A stretch of 33,947 bases of DNA from an uncultured Aquimarina sp. (GTDB taxonomy: Bacteria; Bacteroidota; Bacteroidia; Flavobacteriales; Flavobacteriaceae): NCBI GenBank assembly GCA_947495425.1, contig CANLYR010000045.1, forward strand, positions 1 to 33,947. The letters are read 5' to 3'. Below are positions 15,743-23,634 of this stretch, piece by piece. The first letter of the stretch is position 1. Every line of letters begins with the position of its first letter. Made by a program: the position numbers and the translations under genes. The notes beneath the pieces were generated by a model. It was not told the origin of the DNA, searched no databases, and worked only from the letters and a program-made list of their open reading frames with translations.

Positions 15743-17607
15743 GAAAGTTATTACTTTATCTTATTATAATTACTACAGGTATTGTTTTTATAGCAAGGCT
15801 TTTTTACTTGCAAATTTACAACACATCCTTTGCCTCTTTATCCGAAGATAATGCTGTAAAAGTAATTTATGATTACCCACAGCGAGGAGCTATTTATGAT
15901 AGAGATGGAAGGTTACTCGTTGCCAACCAACCCTCTTATGATGTCATGGTAATCCCGAGAGAGTTGAAACCTTTTGACACTTTAGAATTCTGTTCAATTC
16001 TTAAGATCAGTAAAGAGAAACTTAAAAAACGATTGCGTAAGGCAAGAGTATACTCGCCTAGAGTGCCCTCGATAGTAATTCCTCAACTCACCAAAGATGA
16101 GTATGCTTATCTTCAGGAAAAGATGCGAAAATTTGATGGTTTTTATATCCAAAAACGTTCGCTAAGGGATTATCAAACGGTGCATGCTGCCAATGTACTA
16201 GGGTATATCGGTGAAGTAAATGATGCTTTGATTAAAAAAGACCCCTACTACCTTTCTGGGGATCTCATTGGTATTGATGGTGTAGAAAAACAGTATGAAA
16301 TAGCACTTAGAGGAATCAAAGGCGTAAAACGAATTCAGAAAGACCGGTTTAACCGAGATATAGGACCATATAAAGAAGGTAAGTTTGACACCCTTCCGGT
16401 AAACGGAAAAGATCTTACGATTACCCTGGATGCAAGACTTCAGGCTTACGGGCAGACGCTTATGCAAAACAAACGAGGCGGTATTGTCGCTCTAGAACCT
16501 GCTACAGGAGAAATTCTAGCGCTAGTAACTGCACCTACCTATAAACCCGAATTACTTGTTGGAAGAAAACGCTCTCCCAATTTTACAAAGCTGGTTTATG
16601 ATACTATAGCGATCCCATTATTTGATAGAGGATTAAAAGCCGAATACCCTCCCGGGTCTCCTTTTAAAACCATTAATGCTCTTATTGGGTTACAAGAAAA
16701 TGTCATTAACACCAAAGAAAGTATTTCTTGTAGTATGGGTTATTATTACGGAAGAGGGCAAAAACTCGGGTGTCATTCTCACAGAAGCCCTTTGAGCATG
16801 ATCCCAGGGATTGCCAATTCTTGTAATGCCTATTTTGCTACTGTATACAGAAGAATTATAGAAAAATATGACACCCCACAAGAAGGTATTGACACATGGA
16901 GAAAACACGTGCAAAGCTTTGGGCTAGGAAACTATTTGGGAAATGACCTCCCGGCAGGAAGACCTGGTAAAGTGCCTAATTCGGATTATTATAACAAGGT
17001 ATATAAATACCCTACGTACAAATGGTATGCTTCAGCCACATTATCCAACGCTATTGGGCAAGGAGAGGTACTGGCTACGCCCATTCAATTGGCAAATATG
17101 ACCGTCGCAATTGCAAATAGAGGGCATTATTTTACCCCGCATATTATTAAAGCGGTTGATGGAAAACCTATCGAAAACGAAAAATACACCAAACCCAAAA
17201 TTACAACGATAGATAAAGAACATTTTGACCCTGTAGTTCAAGGTATGTATGAGGTATACACCAAAGGAACTGCAAGTTTTCTACAGGTGGAAGGAATAGA
17301 AATCTGTGGAAAGACAGGTACCGCAGAAAACTTTATGAAAATCGATGGCGTAAAAACACAACTTACCGATCATTCAGTATTTGTAGCATTCGCTCCAAAG
17401 GATAATCCAAAAATAGCACTTGCGGTTTTTGTCGAAAACGGATATTGGGGAGCACGCTATGCCGGAAGAATAGCATCTCTTATGATAGAGAAATATCTAA
17501 ATAATGCAATTACAAGAAGAGATCTTGAGGATTGGGTTCTTACTCATAGTCTAGAGGAAGAATATGCAAAACCATATAGTGGTGAACCCTTTAAAATTAA
17601 TCAATAA
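15739..17607 (+). CDS. mrdA: Penicillin-binding protein 2 (elongation transpeptidase)
   Basis: A 622-aa class B PBP that cross-links new peptidoglycan with RodA. The N-terminal TM is at about 4-24, followed by the pedestal domain with RGAIYDRDGRLLVAN near residue 49. The transpeptidase motifs are intact: SPFK with catalytic Ser307, SCN at 361-363 and KTGTAEN with Lys525. It overlaps mreD by 4 nt and rodA by one base, so the five genes are translationally linked. Confidence 0.97.
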   Translation: MRKLLLYLIIITTGIVFIARLFYLQIYNTSFASLSEDNAVKVIYDYPQRGAIYDRDGRLLVANQPSYDVMVIPRELKPFDTLEFCSILKISKEKLKKRLRKARVYSPRVPSIVIPQLTKDEYAYLQEKMRKFDGFYIQKRSLRDYQTVHAANVLGYIGEVNDALIKKDPYYLSGDLIGIDGVEKQYEIALRGIKGVKRIQKDRFNRDIGPYKEGKFDTLPVNGKDLTITLDARLQAYGQTLMQNKRGGIVALEPATGEILALVTAPTYKPELLVGRKRSPNFTKLVYDTIAIPLFDRGLKAEYPPGSPFKTINALIGLQENVINTKESISCSMGYYYGRGQKLGCHSHRSPLSMIPGIANSCNAYFATVYRRIIEKYDTPQEGIDTWRKHVQSFGLGNYLGNDLPAGRPGKVPNSDYYNKVYKYPTYKWYASATLSNAIGQGEVLATPIQLANMTVAIANRGHYFTPHIIKAVDGKPIENEKYTKPKITTIDKEHFDPVVQGMYEVYTKGTASFLQVEGIEICGKTGTAENFMKIDGVKTQLTDHSVFVAFAPKDNPKIALAVFVENGYWGARYAGRIASLMIEKYLNNAITRRDLEDWVLTHSLEEEYAKPYSGEPFKINQ

Positions 17608-18860
17608 TGGCTAGATCAAGTGTAGCCGCTATTGATTGGATAACGGTATTATTATTTATATTACTCGTAGGCTTTGGTTGGGGAAATATATATTCGGCAT
17701 CATATGAAGGTGAAGTTTTTTCTTTAACTGATTATTCTCATCCCTATGTAAAACAAGCCTACTGGATCCTATTAAGTCTCGTCTTGATTGTTGTCATACA
17801 AGCTATCGAAGCAAAGTTTTATGAACGATTTGCAGGTTTAATCTATGTACTATCCATACTTTCCCTCTTAGGGCTTTTTATTTTCGGAAAAACCATTTCG
17901 GGAGCTACATCATGGTATGTTTTTGGTCCTGTAGGATTACAACCTTCTGAGTTTGCAAAAACGTGTACTGCATTAGCCTTAGCAAAATACCTAAGTGATA
18001 TGCAGACTAATATAAAATTGCTTGGTCATCAAGTACGGGCTTTTTTAATTATTGCAATACCTGCTGTTATCATAATTCCTCAACCGGATCCGGGGAGTGC
18101 ATTAGTATATGCCGCTTTTTTCTTTCCGCTCTACAGAGAAGGATTAGCAGCAATATATTTGATAGTCGGGGTTTCTGCTGCCGCTTTATTTATTCTTACA
18201 CTACTTTTTAACCCTATATGGGTTGTTATTGCAGTAGCAATTATGATGCTTTGTATTTTAATTAAAAACAGAAAACAAAAGCCTAAATATTCTAGATATA
18301 TCCTAACCATTATAGTAGTAACGGGATTTTGTTTTTCTGTAAATTACATTTTTAATAATGTATTCGAGCAGCGACACAGAGATCGTTTTAATATTGTATT
18401 GGGTAAAGAAGTTGACTCTAAAGGTATAGGGTATAATACCAACCAAAGTCAGATTGCCATCGGAAGTGGAAGCTGGACAGGAAAAGGATGGAAAGAAGGT
18501 ACACAAACCAAAGGTGGTTTTGTTCCAGAACAGCATACTGATTATATTTTTAGTACCGTGGGTGAAGAATGGGGTTTTCTGGGAGCCACAACAGTAGTCA
18601 TTTTATTTGTGTTACTATTGATCAGACTTATCAATCTGGCAGAACGACAAAAGTCACAATTTAGTAGAGTATATGGCTACAGTGTCGTAGGCATTTTATT
18701 TATTCACTTTGCTATAAATATTGGTATGGTAACAGGGCTAATCCCTACTATCGGAATTCCTCTTCCTTTTTTCAGTTATGGGGGGTCCGGATTATGGGGA
18801 TTTACAATTTTACTATTTATATTTATTAAACTAGATTCAAACCGAGTTAATGAGTGGTAA
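17607..18860 (+). CDS. rodA: SEDS peptidoglycan glycosyltransferase RodA
   Basis: A 417-aa SEDS polymerase with about ten TM helices. Signature stretches are SWYVFGPVGLQPSEFAK, the catalytic-loop PQPDPGSALVY with the conserved Asp, and PLPFFSYGGSG near the C-terminus. It polymerises glycan strands from lipid II in the elongasome with PBP2. It is the last gene of the cassette. It ends 30 nt from the convergent endonuclease gene, and no clear terminator is visible between them. Confidence 0.97.
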   Translation: MARSSVAAIDWITVLLFILLVGFGWGNIYSASYEGEVFSLTDYSHPYVKQAYWILLSLVLIVVIQAIEAKFYERFAGLIYVLSILSLLGLFIFGKTISGATSWYVFGPVGLQPSEFAKTCTALALAKYLSDMQTNIKLLGHQVRAFLIIAIPAVIIIPQPDPGSALVYAAFFFPLYREGLAAIYLIVGVSAAALFILTLLFNPIWVVIAVAIMMLCILIKNRKQKPKYSRYILTIIVVTGFCFSVNYIFNNVFEQRHRDRFNIVLGKEVDSKGIGYNTNQSQIAIGSGSWTGKGWKEGTQTKGGFVPEQHTDYIFSTVGEEWGFLGATTVVILFVLLLIRLINLAERQKSQFSRVYGYSVVGILFIHFAINIGMVTGLIPTIGIPLPFFSYGGSGLWGFTILLFIFIKLDSNRVNEW

Positions 18861-18890
18861 TGTCAATTCAATAAACAGCCGCTCCTTACA

Positions 18891-19697
18891 TTAGAACTTC
18901 CAACCTTTTATTGTTGAAGAACCTTCTAGCCTAGCCTCTATTTTATCTTCTAATTTTGGAAAAAAATCAATTCCTGTCCGTTTTTCGATATAGTCAACCG
19001 AAACCACAAATTCTTCGAGCGGTCTATTTGAATTCTTCCCTTCCATTAAAAAAGCAATCATCTTAGGATTTCTAGAACTTTTATCTAATATAATCTTATA
19101 GAAATACTTAGGCACCGATACCGCTTCATACCCTATAGATTTAAGATCACCAGACAAAACTCCTCCTGTCGCTACATACACCCCATCATAAGTTTTGGCC
19201 CAATACCGTACCTTTTGTTCTAGATCGTTCCATATACCACTATTAAATTCATGATTTTGAGGAGTAATATTAGAAGTAAGAAAGGTCTCCTCAAATGCTT
19301 CATATTTAAATCCTCTATCCCCTGCCGGACATAAGTGACCTCTATCATAGCCGGATTTCTTATAATTACGCCAATCGGCAGAAGACGTACCTACTTTTTC
19401 ATCTTTTTCAAAATACGGTCGTTTAAAATCATGCTTAGCTACATGTTCCTTTTTCAACTCATAAACCACCCATTCTGCTTGCTCATGTTTTTCTGAGTAT
19501 GATAATGAATAATAATTATGCATTACCACTACTCCGGTAGTCGACGTTGGAAGATAAAAAAAATTAAGCTTTGAGTTAGTATCGCCTCCGATTTCTGTAG
19601 AGGCACCTGTTATAGTACTCCCTGCGAATTCTTCAATATAGTAAAATCCGATAGTAACTAAAACGATTAATATAGGATATAGATATTTTCTGTTCAA
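18891..19697 (-). CDS. Membrane-anchored DNA/RNA non-specific endonuclease
   Basis: A 268-aa beta-beta-alpha metal nuclease of the NucA/Serratia family. It has an N-terminal TM or uncleaved signal (about residues 5-21), then the catalytic motif DRGHLCPAGDR with His121 as general base, and TSNITPQNHEFNSGIWNDLE carrying the Mg-binding Asn152. It probably acts outside the inner membrane on exogenous nucleic acid. The start must be TTG at 19697, because an in-frame TAA lies two codons upstream and the next Met is at residue 60. Confidence 0.92.
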   Translation of the reverse strand: MNRKYLYPILIVLVTIGFYYIEEFAGSTITGASTEIGGDTNSKLNFFYLPTSTTGVVVMHNYYSLSYSEKHEQAEWVVYELKKEHVAKHDFKRPYFEKDEKVGTSSADWRNYKKSGYDRGHLCPAGDRGFKYEAFEETFLTSNITPQNHEFNSGIWNDLEQKVRYWAKTYDGVYVATGGVLSGDLKSIGYEAVSVPKYFYKIILDKSSRNPKMIAFLMEGKNSNRPLEEFVVSVDYIEKRTGIDFFPKLEDKIEARLEGSSTIKGWKF

Positions 19698-19722
19698 TTT
19701 TTAGTATATTTAAAATAGGGTA

Positions 19723-19730
19723 CAAAAATA
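19723..19730 (-). promoter_or_regulatory. -7 box (TATTTTTG) of the endonuclease gene
   Basis: An exact match to TAnnTTTG on the minus strand, 25 nt before the TTG start. The -33 element is not clear. Confidence 0.45.
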
Positions 19731-19772
19731 TCAAAATAATCAAGTGTGGCCTCTATTTTCCTTTCTATCTTA

Positions 19773-19784
19773 AGGTACGTACCT
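19773..19784. repeat. 12-bp perfect palindrome AGGTACGTACCT
   Basis: This palindrome sits in the 136-nt divergent space between the endonuclease and the small peptide gene, 49 nt before the peptide ATG. It falls near the place a -33 element would occupy for the peptide, so it may be an operator. It is the most GC-rich part of this spacer. Confidence 0.4.
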
Positions 19785-19833
19785 ACACCTAAATAATATT
19801 TTCATATGCATATTAATCTTAAAATCAAATATT

Positions 19834-20007
19834 ATGAATCAAATCACAAAACTGGAAGGAGCGACACAGCTTTCTAAAAAAGAACAAAAAGATGTAAATG
19901 GAGGTAGAATTCCTTTTGTTTCTGCCAATAGAAGAGGATGCAACCCTTCTACTGGTTGTTGTTACCACAATGGTAGTGGTTGGGTGCAAGGACCTCCTTG
20001 TTTTTAA
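19834..20007 (+). CDS. 57-aa double-glycine leader peptide, bacteriocin/RiPP-like
   Basis: A short gene encoding 57 residues. Residues 1-24 form a leader starting MNQITKLEGA and ending LSKKEQKDVNGG, which fits the double-glycine type consensus (LS-x-x-E-x-x-x-[IV]-x-GG) cut by peptidase-containing ABC exporters. The predicted core is 33 residues, basic at its start (ANRRG) and rich in Gly, Pro and Cys, with Cys36, Cys42, Cys43 and Cys56. That is enough for two disulphides or thioether links. A strong terminator follows 27 nt downstream, so it is probably monocistronic. No exporter, modifying enzyme or immunity gene is nearby; these would have to be elsewhere. It could be a bacteriocin or a signal peptide. 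Confidence 0.75.
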   Translation: MNQITKLEGATQLSKKEQKDVNGGRIPFVSANRRGCNPSTGCCYHNGSGWVQGPPCF

Positions 20008-20634
20008 TCCATGACAACAAGTTAATATACGAGCCCGCCTACTTTGTTTGAGGCGGTCTTTTTTTGTTACCTCACTTCAAATTCAACAATGGACGATTAA
20101 GATCAATCATCCCAAAAATCCATTAATTCAAAATATCTTACAGGTAAATCAGGTAGCTTATCCAAAGGTTAGTTATTTCTACTCAAAAAATTTCTATAAA
20201 ATTACTTTCAAAAAGTAGTTCGTATGATTATACCAACGCAGTGTCTCTTAAATAATGTAGTTGGTCTAAAATTTTTCTTTATAACAAAAGTGATATCTAC
20301 ATTTGAAAAACTTAAAACACAAACCAACATGAATAGAATCAATTCATTACACGAATAAAAAGCTTCTATATTTATTCAACATTTTGCAAGGTTATATACC
20401 CGTTGTTCTATTTCTAATTATTATACGTAGTTATCTTGTTATTAAAAATACTTTGAAATGCATTTTTAAGCGTATCTAATAAATAGCATAATTACAAAAC
20501 TAGTAAGTAACTAAACCCTATGCTTTACCCGTGTAAAAAATCTATCTTAAATATCATAGCGCAGGCAAGAACGCAAGCTTTCTTTTAAAATTTTAGGTTA
20601 ACGTCCTATGTCTAACTAAAAACTCTTTCTAATT
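20008..20634. other. Gene-poor gap between the small peptide and the LPMO
   Basis: Apart from the terminator at 20035-20066 I see no supported feature. A 44-codon open frame at 20224-20358 shows no family traits. The sequence is AT-rich. TACTTTG near 20450 is one base short of a -7 box and would leave a leader of about 180 nt for the LPMO gene. The length suggests regulatory sequence for the LPMO, but no operator is evident. Confidence 0.45.
20035..20066 (+). terminator. Intrinsic terminator of the small peptide gene
   Basis: CCGCCT (20035-20040) and AGGCGG (20051-20056) form a GC-rich 6-bp stem with a 10-nt loop, followed by TCTTTTTTTG. It is properly placed for the 57-aa peptide transcript and supports that gene being real. 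Confidence 0.85.
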
Positions 20635-21939
20635 ATGAAAAATATTCTTAACATTTTCGGATTTTTTCTTTTCCTATTAAGTATCGCCCAGCCTTTGTTC
20701 TCACATGGTACAGTAATTTATCCCCAAAGTAGAATTTACAGTTGTTTTAGCAACCCATCCAACCCTGTCTGTACCCCTTGTGGTAACGCAATTTATGACT
20801 GGATGGGAGTTTTACAACCTGATACCAATTTCGGAAACCACCAGGCTCTAATTCCTGATGGTCAAATTGCCAGTGGTGGCAATGCAAATTTTAGCTGCCT
20901 TGATGCCCTAACTGCAGCTTGGCCAGCAACACCTGTAGACCATGGGTTTATTGATGTTAAATGGGAAAATACCGCACCTCATAAAACTCAATATTATAAA
21001 GTGTATATCACCCAATTAAATTGGGATCCAACAAAACCTTTACGATGGAACGATCTTATAGAAATTGGTCATGTAGGACCAAGCCCACCAGAGTCATTTA
21101 CTACGATTAGATCTTTTATCCCTGATTCTTATGCTGGTAAAAGAGCCGCTCTAGTAAGTATATGGCAAAGAGATTACAATGATAGCCATGAAGCTTTTTA
21201 TTCGGTAAGTGATATCCTTGTTAATCCTAAAGATGGTACATGTACAACAGGAGATGAGGTGAGTATTACTTTTGACAACAATACCAATTGTACCTTACAA
21301 TATTATCAGAATACTTCTCTACAAGGATCAGCCAATGCGGGAGATTCTTTTGCAACAAATACCACAGTAGGGAGCCAGTGGACAACTAAGGATACTTTAG
21401 GAAATCAAGTAGATAGTTTTACCATTACTTGCGATCAAGCAATTTATACTTCTACAGCAGAATGCAGCAACGTGGGTGGTTGTGGAGGATTAAATACTTG
21501 GTTATCTGATGCGATTTATGTTACAGGTGATAAAGTAGCATATAATGATATAGAATATGAGGCCAAGTGGTGGAATACAAAAAAAGATCCTGAACAAAAC
21601 TCAGGTCAATGGGAGGTATGGAAAAATCTTGGACCTTGTACCACTAGTTCTAATGTTGATAATAAAGCACATGCTTCTGAAGCGCCGAGTTTTACTGTCT
21701 ATCCTAATCCAGCAAAAGATATTATTAATCTAAGGATTCATAACCTTACATCACTATCTTCTAAGATTAGTATTAAAAATATAGATGGAAAAACTTTAGA
21801 AACCCAAATCCTGAAAACACCTAAAGGTAAAACCAAAGCAAACCAAACAATTAAACTAAATGATCTATCACCGGGCATTTATTTTATACAGATCACTACA
21901 GAAAATAAAACACAAACTCAGAAGATTTTTGTACAATAA
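20635..21939 (+). CDS. AA10 lytic polysaccharide monooxygenase, T9SS-secreted
   Basis: A 434-aa secreted copper enzyme, likely chitin-active. The signal peptide ends just before His24 (LFS/HGTVIYP), which becomes the N-terminal His of the copper brace; the second is His116 (APHKTQYYKVY). SHEAFYSVSDI near 184-194 holds the axial Phe188. Residues about 203-276 form an extra beta domain resembling the VHL-beta fold. Residues 283-335 are a CBM5/12-type chitin-binding module with the Trp pair in YEAKWWNTKKDPEQNSGQWEVW. Residues 352-434 are the type A Por secretion tail (YPNPAKDIINL, LSPGIYFIQI), so export across the outer membrane uses T9SS. Alternative substrate: cellulose, less likely given the CBM. 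Confidence 0.93.
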   Translation: MKNILNIFGFFLFLLSIAQPLFSHGTVIYPQSRIYSCFSNPSNPVCTPCGNAIYDWMGVLQPDTNFGNHQALIPDGQIASGGNANFSCLDALTAAWPATPVDHGFIDVKWENTAPHKTQYYKVYITQLNWDPTKPLRWNDLIEIGHVGPSPPESFTTIRSFIPDSYAGKRAALVSIWQRDYNDSHEAFYSVSDILVNPKDGTCTTGDEVSITFDNNTNCTLQYYQNTSLQGSANAGDSFATNTTVGSQWTTKDTLGNQVDSFTITCDQAIYTSTAECSNVGGCGGLNTWLSDAIYVTGDKVAYNDIEYEAKWWNTKKDPEQNSGQWEVWKNLGPCTTSSNVDNKAHASEAPSFTVYPNPAKDIINLRIHNLTSLSSKISIKNIDGKTLETQILKTPKGKTKANQTIKLNDLSPGIYFIQITTENKTQTQKIFVQ

Positions 21940-21945
21940 GTTTAA

Positions 21946-21987
21946 ACCCGTTTTATGCATGAGAACTTCGTGATGCATAAAACGGGT
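21946..21987 (+). terminator. 15-bp perfect hairpin after the LPMO gene
   Basis: ACCCGTTTTATGCAT (21946-21960) pairs with ATGCATAAAACGGGT (21973-21987) around a 12-nt loop, starting 6 nt past the stop. On + it is followed by AAAAAC rather than T, so it is not a standard intrinsic terminator. It may protect the mRNA 3' end or terminate without a U-tract. The minus strand has only a short TTT after it. Confidence 0.5.
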
Positions 21988-22122
21988 AAAAACAATGTTA
22001 ACGTATAACGACTACAGTTTTAAATCGTTGCTATAAATTTGGATATACTAAAATAAAGGCAAGAAATTATTTCCTGTACCAGGATAAGGCATCATTCTTA
22101 TTTTATCTAAGAAAAAAGATTC

Positions 22123-22512
22123 TTAATGGCTTTCTTTTTTTAGATTGTATATCCCCCATACCATAACGATCAATTCTAGCACCAAACCTATAGAATATTG
22201 AATTGAAATTCCATCCAGAATTGTACTGACTATTCTTCCAAAAGCTAAACCTGCCATAAAGATAACATTGCTTATAGTTGCAGTCCTCCAGTACTCGGAT
22301 TTTGTAATTCCGACTATCCAATACACAGCAAATCCAATGTAAAGCCCCATGATTGCTCTAAAAATATTCTTTAGCTCTAAATTATCTACATTAAAATCAA
22401 AAAACAATGGTAAAATCTTACTTGGATTCGATCCATAGAGTAAAGCAGCTCCAAAAACAACAACTGAAGATAAGGCTAAATGCAAATTTTTAATCATAGT
22501 ATTGAATAGCAT
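22123..22512 (-). CDS. DUF4345-like membrane protein
   Basis: A 129-aa protein with four TM helices. The segment FRAIMGLYIGFAVYW, followed by RTATISNVIFMAGLAFGRI, matches my recollection of the DUF4345 family, whose function is unknown. The start at 22512 lies 2 nt after the permease stop; Met6 is another possible start. It is the last gene of the protease-permease operon. Confidence 0.75.
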   Translation of the reverse strand: MLFNTMIKNLHLALSSVVVFGAALLYGSNPSKILPLFFDFNVDNLELKNIFRAIMGLYIGFAVYWIVGITKSEYWRTATISNVIFMAGLAFGRIVSTILDGISIQYSIGLVLELIVMVWGIYNLKKESH

Positions 22513-22514
22513 AG

Positions 22515-23627
22515 TTACCCCTTGACATCCAATGCATCTCTAAGTGCATTACCGATTAACATGAATGCCATTACCAAACTCATAATTCCTAATCCTGGTA
22601 TAATGGCAAGGTATGCTTTACCCAAAATAATATACGAATAATGATCTTTGATCATTGCTCCCCAACTTGGCATAGGCGGTTGAGCACCAATTCCCAAAAA
22701 GCTAAGTCCACTTTCTATAAGAATAGCTGCAGCAAAATTTGCCGCAGAAATTACAATAACCGGTGCCAGACTATTTGGTAATATGTGTTTTGTTATTATT
22801 CTAAAATCTGTATACCCCAATGCTCTCGCAGCTGTTACATACTGCGCCTGTTTTACACTTAGCACTTGTCCTCTAACCACTCTGGCAACTTCTACCCACA
22901 TTGTTAAACCAACTGCTATAAAAACTTGCCAGAAACCTTTGCCCAAAGCTAATGTAATAGCAATTACCAGTAATAAAGTAGGTATCGACCAAGTCACATT
23001 AATAAGCCACATAATTACTGCATCCGTTTTTCCACCAAAATAACCTGCAGCGGCACCAAGTGATATTCCTAAAATCAGAGAGATTAATACCGCAACAAAA
23101 CCAATAGAAAATGAAATTCGAATCCCTACCAGCATTCTACTTAATAAATCCCTCCCGTACTTATCTGTTCCCAGTATAAATGTTTGCGTTTTGATATATG
23201 TGGTGACTACTTCTTCTGGCGACATATCTCGAGGAAAACGTTCTAATTTTACTTCTCTTGCAATCCCTACGATTTCTCCTTCACTATATGGAACGATTTC
23301 TAACATGTTATTATCCAAAGAATAACCATCAATTGGGAGTTCAGTATCTGTGTTTTTTTCTCCAAAAAAAATTTTATTTAGAAATGATTGATTTGAAACA
23401 TCCTGAGACGGAATAGTTAACATTTTCACCTTAAAACCCGGGGGTTTAGAATGAATAGATACATGCATCTGATTTGCATTTTGAGAATTATCAGGTGCTA
23501 ACACATAAGCGAGCATTGCTACAAATGCACACAAAATAATGAAATAAAAACTCAAAACGCCCCAAAAATTCTTTTTGAATTTATGGAGCGCTAGTGTACT
23601 TAAAGAGTTTGACTTTGTTTCGGGCAT
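22515..23627 (-). CDS. ABC transporter permease, OppC/DppC family
   Basis: A 370-aa permease of the dipeptide/oligopeptide/nickel family. TM1 is at about 24-44. The family landmark LGTDKYGRDLLSRMLVGIR is near residue 153, followed by five TM helices. The cytoplasmic EAA loop AARALGYTDFRIITKHILPN contacts the ATPase. The stretch between TM1 and the landmark is about 105 residues, longer than in standard DppC. No partner permease, binding protein or ATPase is nearby, so they must be encoded elsewhere. It lies 7 nt after the protease gene. Confidence 0.92.
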   Translation of the reverse strand: MPETKSNSLSTLALHKFKKNFWGVLSFYFIILCAFVAMLAYVLAPDNSQNANQMHVSIHSKPPGFKVKMLTIPSQDVSNQSFLNKIFFGEKNTDTELPIDGYSLDNNMLEIVPYSEGEIVGIAREVKLERFPRDMSPEEVVTTYIKTQTFILGTDKYGRDLLSRMLVGIRISFSIGFVAVLISLILGISLGAAAGYFGGKTDAVIMWLINVTWSIPTLLLVIAITLALGKGFWQVFIAVGLTMWVEVARVVRGQVLSVKQAQYVTAARALGYTDFRIITKHILPNSLAPVIVISAANFAAAILIESGLSFLGIGAQPPMPSWGAMIKDHYSYIILGKAYLAIIPGLGIMSLVMAFMLIGNALRDALDVKG

Positions 23628-23634
23628 TAATGTA

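Noticed and set aside
20224..20358. 44-codon open frame whose end (MNRINSLHE) looks like the start of the GG-leader peptide
   Set aside because: It stops after nine residues past the inner Met, has no GG motif or Cys-rich core after it, and the likeness is only a few residues. Probably chance.
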